A program made the position numbers and the translations under genes. DNA of 63,500 nucleotides. It comes from Adiantum capillus-veneris. Its lineage: Eukaryota > Streptophyta > Polypodiopsida > Polypodiales > Pteridaceae. Position 1 is the stretch's first letter. Every line of letters begins with the position of its first letter. Below the pieces are notes generated by a model, which was not told the origin of the DNA, ran no database searches, and was given only the letters and a program-made list of their open reading frames with translations. Shown one piece after another: positions 11,820 through 22,437 of this stretch. Location: positions 37,019,558 to 37,083,057 of the forward strand of contig CM043946.1 of assembly GCA_014529385.2 (NCBI GenBank), written 5' to 3'.

Positions 11820-12143
11820 CTACAAAGCTCGCGTTTTCATTAGCCATGGTCTTCCTAGGATAAATGGGTAACCATTTCCTTTGGTAGACATGACATAGAA
11901 ATCCACTGCCTTCTTAATGCCAAAGGCCTCCACAAAAACATTTTTACAAATGCCTACGCACCTAGTCTTGCTATTGTTTTCCATCTTGACTTTAATTTCA
12001 GGTGTCTCATGGATGTGCATGCCTAGTCTTTGCATGAGCCCCTTTGTCATGATGCAAATATGTGCACCCCCATCCACTAGACCTTTCCTAACCAATCTTC
12101 CTTTGATGTAACAATCTAGAACAGGTGTAATATCCTTGTTCAT
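11820..12143 (-). pseudogene. Retropepsin-like aspartic protease, Tat-like element
   Basis: The domain shows GLVDGGAHICIMTKGLMQRL, with Asp-Gly-Gly in place of the usual Asp-Ser/Thr-Gly, followed by the flap region and GYPFILGRPWLM (the ILGRPWL block typical of Ty3 protease). It would process the Gag-Pol polyprotein. It lies between gag and RT in the usual order, separated from RT by a frame break near 11790. Confidence 0.82.
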
Positions 12144-12278
12144 TTCAACATGTGAAATTTTTACAACAGGAACACTCTCTTTTACCTTTCTCCTAGTGCT
12201 AACTGCCTTTGTTAAATCCCTCCTAACTTGTGGGCATAATGCAAGAAACTGAGGCCATGAGATATCACAACCCTTACC

Positions 12279-12926
12279 TCACATGTCTTCCAATAGGTTG
12301 TATGGATCCATACCATGTCCAAGAGGGAAGTCTTGGAGATTGATACGACGTCGAGTCCTCTTAGCTTCCTTGGTCTCCTTTGCCTTCTTGCCTCGTCCAT
12401 GGTCACTCTGTGATGTGACACCTTCTTTCTCTTTACCTTTTCCTCGGCCACGCTTAATGCCATTTGCTTCCATGTCAACCTCATTTGAGTTTGTCACCTC
12501 TACCACATGCACATTTGGATCTGGCAAAGGTGGAACTCCTTCTACCCCTTGTGGAGGTGGTCTTGGTCCATTTGGTCTTTGTAGAAGCCTTGGTTGTTGA
12601 CAAGTTCCTTCACCTGCATTCATCACTAGGTAATTCAAGTTAGGTCTCCCTGGCTCCCCACGAGGCCAAGGACAATTATACATCCCATGTCCAGACTCTC
12701 CGCAATTCCAACATTGCAAGACTCTCCTAGGTCATGCATCTCGCTCTTCAGACTTCTTTGCTTGTCCCTTTGGACCTACAGCTTGTAAAAGGTGAATTGA
12801 CAGGCTGCTTAAAGATTCATTTAACTTCTCAATCACTTCCGTTGTTACCTCAGGAAGCTCCCTAGATGTTGATGCTTGTGACTTACCTTTGGGTCTAAGA
12901 CCTTCTATTGGAACCTCCCCCCTTAA
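12279..12926 (-). pseudogene. Gag C-terminal part with CCHC zinc knuckle, Tat-like element
   Basis: The frame contains CWNCGESGHGMYNCP, a CX2CX4HX4C nucleic-acid-binding knuckle (about 12715-12670), followed by proline-rich and basic stretches. A separate frame at 12929-12732 supplies the preceding segment (EVTTEVIEKLNESLSSLS). It is separated from the capsid part of gag by the TTAA element at 12927-14264. Confidence 0.8.
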
Positions 12927-14264
12927 CACTAGGTTGGTAACCTAACAGGACATAAAAGTGTCCTTTCAAGGTTTTGAAAAAAACCTCCAAAACCATAGTA
13001 GATCCACTCATTTTGTAAAATCCTTTCATGAGGTTATAGTTCAAGGCCTACTACACATGGAAAAAATAAGAAACTTGTAAAATTTCTCATCTTTTGATCA
13101 CAACAAGCCTCCAAAGTTGATGGACCAGTGCATTTTCATCAAAACAGTCATTTCTTACGTTTTGTTGCATAAAAATAGGATTAGGGATTTTTGTAGGACT
13201 TGAGATAAATTCCCTAGTTAACTTCAATGGGTTGGTGATCAGAACATATGATTGCTTCTCACTCACTATTTTTTGTTTTTCCAAAATAAATAGGTACAAA
13301 AAAGTTGAATTTTTACCATTCTGCAGACCTATCATCAAAGTTTCTATAGCCACGCTCAATAAAAATAATATATGCATGTTTTCTTAGTTTCCTATTGTTG
13401 TTTATGTTCATAAGGAGCCATGGAGAATGTCAAAAGAATAATACATCTTTTACCAAGGGGAATCTTGGGGACAAAGATGAAGTGTTCAATACAACAAACA
13501 TGAAAAAACTGGGCTCAACATTATGACTTGTATAATCCCATAGAAACTATTCAATATCTAGCCAAATTTGATCCTTATGCTAGATATGGTTACTACCTAC
13601 AAAATGCATGTAGTTGTCACAAGAAACTAACAATATTGAAAAGGCTATACTTGATATACTAGAATGTTTCGTTTTCTTCTATAATCGAAAAAATCAACCA
13701 TCGTTGTGTACTATGCAAAATAGGGTATTAGGTGCCCCAAAACTCAAGGAATATTAGCTTTATGTTACAATATGCGACTTAGAAAATAAAAAATGCATTT
13801 GGATATCATGAAATCCACCAAAAAAATCATAGAAGAGCTAAAATTGGCTAAAAAACAGGATTTGACAATTTTTGTAATTTGGTCATAACTCACAACTTTA
13901 ATATTTATTTCTCCCTAGAAGCATCAGGACATGTTGAGGACTACTAAAGATAGTTCTCTAGCATTATACACCTCACAAAAATGAATTCTAGAGTGGTATA
14001 GTTGCAAAAAGTTTAAAAAAGCCAAAAACAGCACCCGTTTTTTCACACAGTTTAGGTTGTGAAATGTTGTGCAAGGACAAGGTTAAAGATGGAATTGATA
14101 TTCCAAAAAAATGTCGAGTTTTTTTCAGCTCACGAGACAACTTTCTAGATAGATAGAACCTCAACATCCATTTTGAAACTCTTGACATAATTCAAGGAAA
14201 ATGGTCACTTAACAGGACATAAAAGTGTCCCAGGACATAAAAGTGTCCCATTACCAACCTAGTA
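12927..14264. mobile_element. TTAA-flanked DNA transposon, non-autonomous, copy 1 (inserted in gag)
   Basis: It is 1338 bp. The left end is CACTAGGTTGGTAA and the right end on the minus strand is the same with one change (the last base, 14264, is A instead of G). It is flanked by TTAA at 12923-12926 and 14265-14268. The subterminal motif AGGACATAAAAGTGTCC occurs once on the left and twice in tandem on the right (14214-14249). It is closely related to 24376-25696 and distantly to 35843-37065. It has no transposase. The 96-codon minus-strand frame (13087-13377) changes amino acids as freely as silent sites between copies, so I do not call it a gene. Confidence 0.85.
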
Positions 14265-14790
14265 TTAAGCACTTGAGTTTCCTATATTTCTCAGCAGCCC
14301 TAGTTGCAGCTGCATCAAAGGTAGCAGGTGCACCCGCCTCAACTTTTACCTTAAGGTCAGGAAAGAGTCCGGCTGTGAACCTCTCCTTCTTTAGAAATTA
14401 TGCACCATCACGAGGGTTAGCAACATTTCATATCCATACAGCCCAAAGATGTAGAAACTCTTGCTTATACAAGTAGTAGTCATCTAAGTCTTTTTGCTTA
14501 TGAGAAACAATGTCTTCCCATAGTTTTTGAGTGTTTTGGGGATCAAAGAATTATTTCTTGAAACGATTCAAAACTTCTGTGTAATTCCCCTTAACTTCCT
14601 CAGGAAAAGAGTCAAACCAAGTGCTAACATCTTTCCTAAGGACCACCTCAAACATTTCTATACGTTCTTGATCGATTACTATCCTCTTGATACGGCAAGA
14701 AATCTTGAAATTTGCTAAAAATAATTATGCATCCTCTCCAGGCTCTCCAAAGAAAAGAGGATATCCAGAAATTTGGCGTTGTCTCTCCAT
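14265..14790 (-). pseudogene. Gag capsid part, Tat-like element
   Basis: From the ATG at 14790 the minus strand reads MERQRQISGYPLFFGEPGED. After several stops come the retrotransposon-gag blocks (STWFDSFPEEVKGNY, DDYYLYKQEFLHLWAVW, FTAGLFPDLKVKVEAGAP). Stops near 14730, 14545, 14430 and 14395 show decay. The frame ends at the TTAA insertion and resumes beyond 12927. Confidence 0.75.
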
Positions 14791-14877
14791 TGAATTGATT
14801 TCAAAGTGAAGCACATTTTTGTTTTTTCTTTCTTTAAAAGATTTACACAATAATGTTTTCTAAATTGCAATCTATTT

Positions 14878-15096
14878 CTACAACAAAATAAAAATATTCA
14901 CATCAAATGACCTATGATAATCAATAAGAGGTAGGATGACACGGTTTGGTGACGCGAGAATTTCTCTTACTCTTTGGGCACCAAACATGAACACCATACG
15001 TTGTTGAAAATGGATTTTTCTACTAATTGCGATGTTTACTCTAATGTGTGGAGTGAAATGGAAGGGGAAAACCTCTATTCCTGGGCCATTGTCCAT
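14878..15096 (-). CDS. Twin small ORF B (72 aa) in retrotransposon leader
   Basis: This is an uncharacterised protein, not recognised from any family. It has the same length and sense as the ORFs at 18019-18237 and 22434-22652, about 58% identical with no gaps. Conserved pieces are ISRKIHFQQ, FG, EIL.SP, ILPLIDY and a C-terminal SFDV..ILL. Many of the differences fall in third codon positions and are silent, the pattern expected for selected protein. It is also a paralogue of the neighbouring ORF A (15118-15330), sharing S.K..FQ, ILPLI.Y and S.DV.IF.L. It sits between the primer-binding site and gag, 21 nt after ORF A. It has no signal peptide or clear membrane helix. Function unknown. Confidence 0.6.
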   Translation of the reverse strand: MDNGPGIEVFPFHFTPHIRVNIAISRKIHFQQRMVFMFGAQRVREILASPNRVILPLIDYHRSFDVNIFILL

Positions 15097-15117
15097 GGTC
15101 TATGCATGCCCTAATTC

Positions 15118-15330
15118 TTAAAACAAAACAAAAATATAGACGTCCAAGCTAAGGTCGTACTTAATGAGAGGCAAAATAAAAGGATTTACTGAAGCGTTTA
15201 TCTCGGCCAATCTAAGAGGACCTAAAATTCTACGAATTATACGTTGAAATTGCAACTTAGTACTAACAATTATGTGTACCTTTTGCCTTGCAATGGGAAT
15301 CAAGGGATCATACAAATTCTCGTGATTCAT
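15118..15330 (-). CDS. Twin small ORF A (70 aa) in retrotransposon leader
   Basis: This is an uncharacterised protein. It is 70 codons, identical in length to the ORFs at 17810-18022 and 22225-22437 in the LTRs of a different element, and about 67% identical to the former without gaps. Conserved blocks are VSTKLQFQRIIR, NPFILP.I.YD and SLDV.IFVLF at the C terminus. Codon-by-codon comparison shows many silent third-position changes. It starts about 60 nt after the putative primer-binding site and precedes ORF B, its paralogue. It would be the first ORF of the leader downstream of the primer site. The alternative is a chance frame kept by element homology, but the silent-change pattern argues against that. 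Confidence 0.6.
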   Translation of the reverse strand: MNHENLYDPLIPIARQKVHIIVSTKLQFQRIIRRILGPLRLAEINASVNPFILPLIKYDLSLDVYIFVLF

Positions 15331-15389
15331 GCAAACTACTTGACTATGCTAAAGGTTGATTCTACACAAACATACACAAGCCGTCCTCA

Positions 15390-15405
15390 GTGGGTGCACC
15401 AAAAC
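15390..15405 (-). promoter_or_regulatory. Primer-binding site, Tat-like element (candidate)
   Basis: Directly inside the right LTR the minus strand reads GTTTTGGTGCACCCAC. The TGGTGCACC part is complementary to the 3' end expected of plant tRNA-Gly(GCC) (...GGTGCACCA) over about nine bases. The tRNA assignment is from memory of plant tRNA sequences and is tentative. Confidence 0.5.
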
Positions 15406-17608
15406 TGAGGCGGTCCGGGGCGGGCAACAAGAAGAGCGGCCTCTAGACACCCTTCGAGGCTCGCGTGATGCTCAATTGGGCTGGGGCAAGCACAATCAAA
15501 GACAACAACCACCCACAACCAGAAACCAAACAAGAAAGGGGCACCACCTAGTTGTAGATGCGAACTAGGACGCACATGATATCTCCTTATACTCAAACAC
15601 ACAAAGGGAGGGGAATGAAAGATAGCCTTGAAGACTAGATGCACAAAAACTTGGTGAGAAATAGAGAGACAACACAAAACTTGACCTTGTTACCAATGCA
15701 CAAATTGTCTTAGGGTCACGGGATCCCTCTCACCAAGCACCCTCTTACAATTGACTTTTTAGGAAAACAATTCAACAAGCCCTCAAACCACCAAGCATGA
15801 AATGACACAACAGACCTCAAGGACAATATACCTTCAACCACCTGATCAGCCAACTTATCAAGTTAATTTGGAGAGAAGAGTCGTAATTGCAGCATACAAT
15901 TGCACCCAAAACTATAAATCTTATTTATGCACAATAGTAGTCTACAAGTGTGATGAAGAGTATGGAATCACTCCACTCCTCTAGATGGCATAACAAACTT
16001 TAAGATTCTCCATGTACCTATGTGTATGTGAGGGAATAGAGTGCTCACAATGCACGTACTCTACACAACTAGACTTAAAGAGTGGTGTGTTATGTCATGT
16101 AGAGAATGGTGTGGTGTAGTGTGATCATGTGATGATTTACAAGGGAGAGAAGGGCTCTATTTATAGGTTTTAGAAGCCCCGATTAGGATTAGACCTAATC
16201 AAGTTTAATTGAAGAAATAGAAGATTATGCATATTTGTATTTTTTTAAATGAGGGTGGGTCTCTCTTGTCCCTTGAGTCACATGGATGTCGGCTCAAGGG
16301 AAGAGAATTATTGAGGATGAAAGGAGAGAGGATTGGGTGAATAATTTGGGAGTGCCTACTCTAATAGATAGTGGAGGGTGCATTTTTACAATAAGATTAG
16401 TGGTTAGTGGTTAGTGGTTAGTAATAGTCACTACAAAATATTTACAAAATCATTCACCAAATGGTGAGATATATGGAGCAAAGTTAGAGAAGCGATAAGC
16501 TTGTAAAGAGAGGTTGAAGCTTTGGAGAGGTTGACATTCACCTCTTTACAACAACGGTCGAAGAAGCGGTCATCATGGCGAAGTTGCACGTGTCGATGAA
16601 GCTATGTTATCTTCAAAACTTGGATAATTCATGATAAAAGCCTTCATTTGCAGAGGTTAACCTTGGATTTTTTCTGATTTTTTGGAGTTCTTTAGAAAGC
16701 TGAAGAGGGTATGGTAATATGGACATACATGTAGAGAGAAAGGGGAGCACATAGGGGTGTAGAAATGGAGGATGAAGGCTATGGAGGTGTGAGAGAAGTG
16801 GCAATGGTGAAGAGGGTGAAATAGGACATGGGAGTTGCAGGTTTGGGAGTGGGAAGGAGAGGGAGATGTGTGTAAGAGTGAGTAGGTGTGTGTAAGAGTG
16901 AGTAGGTGTGTGGAAGGGTGAGAGAAATAGGAAGACCCTTTTGGTGTATGATGTGGCAGTTTTGAAGTCGGCCATAAATTTCATGTAAAATCGTCCTTGA
17001 ATTCAAAATTTCTAAAAAAATATGAAAAATACTTTAGCTCACGAGCTACATTTTGTCTTTCGGAAGTATCCTCAAATTCGGATCATAAGAAGGTGCCAAA
17101 ATGCGAGCCAAAAGTTGTCCCTATAGCACCTAATAAAGCTTGAAGTGGGCCACTATTTGATTCTTTTTCCTTTGTAGTCTTCCAAGTGAGCCCTCCATGC
17201 ATCAACTATGACCTAATATTGCCAAGGAGCTTTCACACATGTATGGTATAGGATAAGTATCAAATATATTATATACTTGTGGGATAAAAAGATAGGCTAG
17301 CTAGTCATAAAAAATGGACACATGGGATGCATGGTGAAAAAATATATATATATATAATAAAAGGAGAAAAATCATGAGGGAAGGGACCCTCATTTATTCT
17401 CTACTTTGAGTGATTTATGGAATTTATTTGAAGATGAAATCTATTTACTTGTGAATATTTAACTAGGAGGAATGGAAGAAAATATAACGGAGCTGATAAG
17501 GTTATTGGTGAATTTTTACAATGAAGTCACATAAAGGTTTTTCAAGGCTTGTGTAAGTAGAGCTTAAGTGATAGAATGATAGTAAAATATGGATAAGGAA
17601 TGACACGT
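15406..17608 (-). repeat. 5' LTR of the Tat-like element, main segment
   Basis: It is homologous to 5572-7840 with small indels. It is cut at 17608 by the nested element and resumes at 24075 (duplicated ACGT). A TATA box (minus) is at about 16156-16166. A short tandem duplication (GTAAGAGTGAGTAGGTGTGT) at about 16873-16912 and a third GTGGTTA unit near 16400 are not in the left LTR. Confidence 0.85.
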
Positions 17609-17809
17609 TGTCGAAAAATTTGCGGTCTTGCCACGAAAGCACCGGGCTTATGGCTATGAGAGTTTGTGAGAGAACTCAACAAAAACTATATGAAGGAGTT
17701 AAACCATAGATTCTATGAAGAATAGGGTTTGGAAAGAAGTGCAATCAAAGAAGACACACTCTTTCTCTCTTGCACTCACACACACAAAGAAAGAACACAA
17801 AAGAGAGTG

Positions 17810-18022
17810 TCAAAACAACACAAAGATGAAAACATCAAGGCTATGGTCATATCGTATCATGGGTAGTATGAAAGGGTTAATAGATGAGTTAATGGCATTC
17901 AATATTGGCTGACCAAATAGGCTACGAATTATTCTTTGGAATTGTAGTTTTGTGCTTACCATAATATATATATTTTGTCTAGTGATTGGGATTAATTGTG
18001 TGTACAAATCCTCTTGGTTCAT
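17810..18022 (-). CDS. Twin small ORF A' (70 aa), 3' LTR copy
   Basis: It is the homologue of 15118-15330 in an unrelated LTR. It starts MNQEDLY and contains VSTKLQFQRIIRSLFG, NPFILPMIRYD and SLDVFIFVLF. Its ATG overlaps the stop of ORF B' by four bases (ATGA at 18022-18019), so the two could be translated by termination-reinitiation. Function unknown. Confidence 0.55.
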   Translation of the reverse strand: MNQEDLYTQLIPITRQNIYIMVSTKLQFQRIIRSLFGQPILNAINSSINPFILPMIRYDHSLDVFIFVLF

Positions 18023-18237
18023 AGCAAGATAACTACGCTTACATCAAAAGAAAAATTATAGTCTATGAGAGGTAGTATGATGGGATCCGGTGATAGAAGT
18101 ATTTCATTGAGCCTTTCAAGGCCGAAGAGAAACACTATATGTTGTTGAAAGTGTATTTTACGGCTAATCCATACGTTAATTCTAATAGATCGTACAAAGT
18201 GAAAGAGATAGAAATGATCATCATGTGGGTTATTCAT
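18019..18237 (-). CDS. Twin small ORF B' (72 aa), 3' LTR copy
   Basis: It is the homologue of 14878-15096, with WISRKIHFQQHIVFLFG, EILLSPDPIILPLIDY and SFDV near the C terminus. Here B precedes A, the reverse of the Tat-like element. Function unknown. Confidence 0.55.
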   Translation of the reverse strand: MNNPHDDHFYLFHFVRSIRINVWISRKIHFQQHIVFLFGLERLNEILLSPDPIILPLIDYNFSFDVSVVILL

Positions 18238-19674
18238 CTAGGATAGTATGTGAGAAATGTAGATATGAGAAAAATGTAGATATGAGAGAAGTGAAGAGAT
18301 GAGAAGTTTCCCTCCCAAGCCTTATTCTTGCCCGTAGGCAATAAGGATAGTGCAGGGAGAACCTAAAATTTGTAGAGAGGATGAATTACTAAGAGTGAGA
18401 GAGATAGGTTTGGTTAAGGAGATGAGATGAGATACATATATATATATATATATTGGATTAGAGATGAAAATGAAAACAACAAGAAATCAAGAAAACATCA
18501 ATGTAGAACACATCTTACTTGACAACCCCTTCGGCACCATTATTGATGGAGAGAGAAGAAGAGTGGATAATTCCACTTTGATTGATACATCAAGTGCAAG
18601 ACCTTCTTTGATTAGAGTTGATCTTCCAAGGTTAGCTTGTTGCTGCAAGACCTTCTTTTATTAGAGTTGATCTTCCAAGGTTAGCTTGTTGCAAGAATGG
18701 CTAGTCTTCTTCTAGGAGAAAGTGTAGGCTTAGGCTTATGTTAATGGCTAAGTACAATTAGGCATTACTACTCACTCTCTCAAGAATTCCTCTCATGAAT
18801 GGCTTGAATGCTTGAGTTATTTTCAAGGAAGAAAAGGTCCCATTTTATAGGTGAAGGGAACCCCCAAGGGTTTACACAAGAAGAGAGAAGCCAGTGTGAA
18901 CAGGAATTGGAAAAGTTGGAAATGAGCTGTCCCTGCATGATGTGGGCAGACTGGGGTCCAGTATTTTGATCATATCTCCTCAACCGTTGCTCCAAATAAC
19001 AAAGTAAAAATATGGGCTGAAAATTAAGCTCATTAGCTACGATTTTCATTGTAAAATTGTTTTCCAATTTGGATTGGAACCTTGTGTAAAAAATTCATCA
19101 AAATAGGGTCCATTTCTAGCAGCAAAAGTCTTCCTGTGGTCCCCTTAGCCTATACTTTCATTTGATTCCAAAGGACACCTCATGCCATATGAAAGCATGA
19201 CATTGCTCCTTAACAAGGTTTTGTAATCATGCTTGCAATAATGCATTAAAATAAGTGTATCTTTGAAATCATGCCACCTAGTGTCTCACTAGGATTTTAT
19301 TCCCTCCTAGTAGCTATTTAAAAAGAAATATAAGAAAAATATGAAAAATTCATAGAATATATATATATTGGAGTTTACCCTAGATACAGGATCTAGCTAG
19401 GGTGTGACATGATAATGAGATAGTAGAAATAAATAATCAATGCTTTTTGCCCCAAGTTAAAGAGGTGGAGCTATTGATGCTTTTTCCATAGTATTTTTTG
19501 ATGGTAAAGTAAGAATAGGTTACCCTTGAGAAAAATAATAGGATGAGATAGAAGGCTTGTTATTATACTTAAATATGCATATGTACATTATAGGAAAGAT
19601 AATTATGTATCTACAAAATTACAAGATAGATTTTGTAGCATGAGTTCCCACTATGTACGTTTCACAGCACGACA

Positions 19675-19687
19675 TCCACCCCCTTTA
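19675..19687 (-). promoter_or_regulatory. Polypurine tract of the nested element
   Basis: The minus strand reads AAAGGGGGTGGA immediately before the LTR start TGTCGTGC. Confidence 0.75.
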
Positions 19688-19732
19688 AACCTGCACATCC
19701 TCCGGTATGTGTCACAATATTTCTTTGTAAGA

Positions 19733-21982
19733 TCAGCCCTCTTGTACAGCTTCCTTACTTTCTTCTTCACTCGATGATACTAAAGCTTCATCTTCACTTT
19801 GATCTTTACCTATGGTTTGCTCTTCTTCCTTATCAACATCTTCTGGATCATTGTCTCCTCTTCTGTTAAACATTTTGATCCTTTTTCCTGCAATGGGAAT
19901 CTTTACTTCTGTACCATCTAGTGTAGACAAGCTGTAAGTAGCATTTTTATGCACATGCATTACTACATACATTCCAAACCATCTTTTTGAAAACTTACGC
20001 ATGACTGTGTGCTAGTTATCAAGGCTACTATCATACACCAAAACCCAATCACGTTTGTGAATTGATTTGCTCCTGAGTCGATGTCGCTTATCAAAGTAGT
20101 TCTTGTTTTTCAACCTTGCATTTTTGAGTCATTCTTTTGCAACTTCAATGTCCCCAGGTCTTCTCTCTAGCTGCCTTATACGCAGTGCAAGGAGATCTTC
20201 CCTGCTAAGCCCCTCTTGCCAAGGTAGTACATTCCATGTGGGAATTGTATCTTCAATCGGCATCACTGGCTTTTGACCATACATTAGCTCCGTAGGCATG
20301 TAGCCAGTTACTGAGCTATGTGTTGTACGATCAGCCCATAAAGCATATGGTAACAGTTTTGGCCACTCACCAACTCTTCCTTCACAAGCCTTGGCCAAAG
20401 CTTTGATGATAGGAGGATGCCCTCTTTCACTCTTTCCATTGCCTTGAGGATTGTAAGCTATAGTAAGAGAAAGCTTGATTCCTAATCTAGAAAAGAACTC
20501 CCTTTCTTCTTCGGCATCCAGTTCACCTCTATCTGCAGTGATTTTTTCCACACAAACATAACGGCAAATCACCTCATCAAGAAGGAATTTGCATACAGCT
20601 TCTATGGTTTTAGCTCTTAATGCTCTTCCTTCAACCTGATTAGTTAGGTCCTCTCGTGCAAGAACCAAGTATCTCATTTGCCAGAGTCCTAAAGGCATTG
20701 TGACTAGATCCACTAGATCATTCCATCCTGTTTCTAGACGTATGCAATCACCTGCTTCATGTAGAATCTCTTTGGTAAGCTTTCCATTTTTAGCTAATTG
20801 CATGACATTTCGCCAAATTTGACCATGATGGTCACTCACCTCTTCATCACAAAAATGTTCAATTTTTACTCCATAAGTAGCTGCCTCAACTGAAGAGGTG
20901 GCATGCTTGGTTGCCATATCTTCAACTAAGGTTTGCATTCCCCCCTTCCCAAAGTTAGTTCTCAAGGGTAGACCTGTCTCCCTTAAGTGGATTTTACCAT
21001 CCTTAAAAAAGACAACATCTTTTGACAAAGCATCACTAAAATCATCACAATCCCTTCTTACATGGTCTGTACTATCACACCAAATACATCTATTAACAAA
21101 CCCTTCTTTGGGTTGTTGTCTTTGCCTAGGAAGTGGCCCTGATGGTTGGCCTTTTTGTTCAAGCTTTGCAAACTTCAACTTCAAGTCACGCATTCCCTTC
21201 ACAAGCTCATCTAGCATGGACTCATCAAACTTAGGAGCGATAAAAGTAGGCTTTACCATTTTGTCAGAAGTTGAGGTGGAAGGACTTGTAGTGTTTACTA
21301 CCATCTTGTCCCTTCTTCTTTGTCGTTTGGCAAGCAGTGAGACAGCACCTTCAACCTCATTCCAGTCGGTCTTTAGTCCTTGCTCAGCATCTTTATCCTC
21401 AAGAAGAAGCTCCAAATTTTCTTGAAACTCTTTACCTACAGCTTGTAAGAAAAGATCTGTCTTCTCTGCATCTAGTGTGGCCCTTTCTGTCCTAGTGAGT
21501 TGTGCATAGCGCCGCTCAAATTACCTAAGTAGCTCTGTTATTGATAGTCCTTGCTTTGGATTGACTACCCATTCTAAGAATGTCCTTTTGGTCACTCTCT
21601 CCGAGTCCTCCATGAAATATTCCTCCTTTAAAGCTACTTTGAGTTCTTCCCAATTTCTCCCATGCCCATCTTTAATTGCCCTAACATGCTCCCTAATTTC
21701 TGGAGCAACAACTAGCTCAAACCTTTGAATCATCTCATCTTCTGACACGCGATGTACCTCTATCTCCTTCACATACTCACGTAAGTACTTGGTTACATCG
21801 TTGCCATTGAACTGATCCATTCTGTTGACGACCGCTTGTATGGTCTTCGTTGCTGAAATCTCCCTTCTTTCAGTAGCATGTTGTTGTTCCATGAACATTG
21901 CAAATGCTTGAAACATTTGCAATGTTGTTGGGTCAAAATGCATACCCTGTTGCTCAACATGATCACCCATGGTTACCCACAA
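19733..21982 (-). pseudogene. Gag-integrase fusion frame (about 750 codons, three stops)
   Basis: One minus-strand frame runs from 21982 to 19733 with only three stop codons (near 21522, 20130 and 20010). Residues 1-190 are capsid-like (MDQFNGNDVTKYLREYVKEI, EVHRVSEDEMIQRF, EWVVNPKQGLSITELLR). The knuckle CIWCDSTDHVRRDC (CX2CX4HX4C) lies at about 21090-21045. The integrase core follows directly, with LVDLVTMPLG, RYLVLAREDLTNQVEG, ITADRGELD and NPQGNGKSERGH supplying the two Asp and one Glu, then GEWPKLLPYALWADRTTHSS and GYMPTELMYGQ. The end (TYSLSTLDGTEVKIPIAGKR) is the integrase C terminus. The integrase zinc region is degenerate (DHHGQ...). Protease, RT and RNase H are absent while the frame is kept. 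Confidence 0.85.
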
Positions 21983-22000
21983 ACTCTCACCCTAGCAGAT

Positions 22001-22023
22001 TCGTGTTGGGTTCACCAAAAATA
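22001..22023 (-). promoter_or_regulatory. Primer-binding site, nested element (candidate)
   Basis: The minus strand next to the 5' LTR reads TATTTTTGGTGAACCCAAC. The TGG start and position fit a tRNA primer site seven bases from the LTR; I cannot name the tRNA. The layout (TTTTGGTG-ACCCA) resembles the site of the Tat-like host. Confidence 0.5.
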
Positions 22024-22224
22024 TGTCGAGAAATTTGCAGTCTTGCCACAAAATCACCGGGCTTATGGCTGTGAGAGTTTGTACGAGAACTCAACAAAAA
22101 CTATATGAAGGAGTAAAACCATAGATTTTATGAAGAATAGGGTTTGGAAAGAAGTGCAATCAAAGAAGACACACTCTTTCTCTCTTGCACTCACACACAC
22201 AAAGAAAGAACACAAAAGAGAGTG

Positions 22225-22437
22225 TCAAAACAACACAAAGATGAAAACATCAAGGCTATGGTCATATCGTATCATGGGTAGTATGAAAGGGTTAATAGAT
22301 GAGTTAATGGCATTCAATCTTGTCTGACCAAATAGGCTACGAATTGTTCTTTGGAATTGTAGTTTTGTGCTTACCATAATATATATATGTTGTCTAGTGA
22401 TTGGGATTAATAGTGTGTTCAAATCCTCTTGGTTCAT
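22225..22437 (-). CDS. Twin small ORF A' (70 aa), 5' LTR copy
   Basis: It is nearly identical to 17810-18022, with a few substitutions (for example GQTRLNAIN, closer to the Tat-like version). It overlaps the stop of ORF B' by ATGA (22437-22434). It lies in the leader of the predicted full-length transcript, so this is the copy that would be expressed ahead of gag. Confidence 0.58.
   Translation of the reverse strand: MNQEDLNTLLIPITRQHIYIMVSTKLQFQRTIRSLFGQTRLNAINSSINPFILPMIRYDHSLDVFIFVLF

Larger units (their letters stand above)
17609..19674 (-). repeat. 3' LTR of the nested element
   Basis: It is 2066 bp, TGTCG...CGACA. It differs from the right LTR by point changes and a duplicated segment around 18596-18685 (TTGATCTTCCAAGGTTAGCT twice). 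A minus-strand TATA box (CCTATAAAATGGG) is at about 18836-18848. Confidence 0.88.

Noticed and set aside
13087-13377. 96-codon minus-strand ORF in TTAA copy 1 (also 24536-24826 in copy 2) as a transposon protein
   Set aside because: Between the two copies most differences change amino acids, the ORF has no transposase motif, and copy 3 does not keep it open.
12927-14264. Calling the CACTAGG-ended elements members of the CACTA superfamily
   Set aside because: All three copies are flanked by TTAA and one empty site proves a 4-bp duplication; CACTA elements duplicate 3 bp, and subterminal repeats of the En/Spm type are absent.
17715-17912. Plus-strand ORF of 65 aa repeated in both LTRs (22130-22327), and a similar one at 18464-18664 / 22862-23095
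   Set aside because: They are present twice only because the LTRs are near-identical. They are antisense to the twin ORFs or to the LTR promoter, with no homologue in the Tat-like element.
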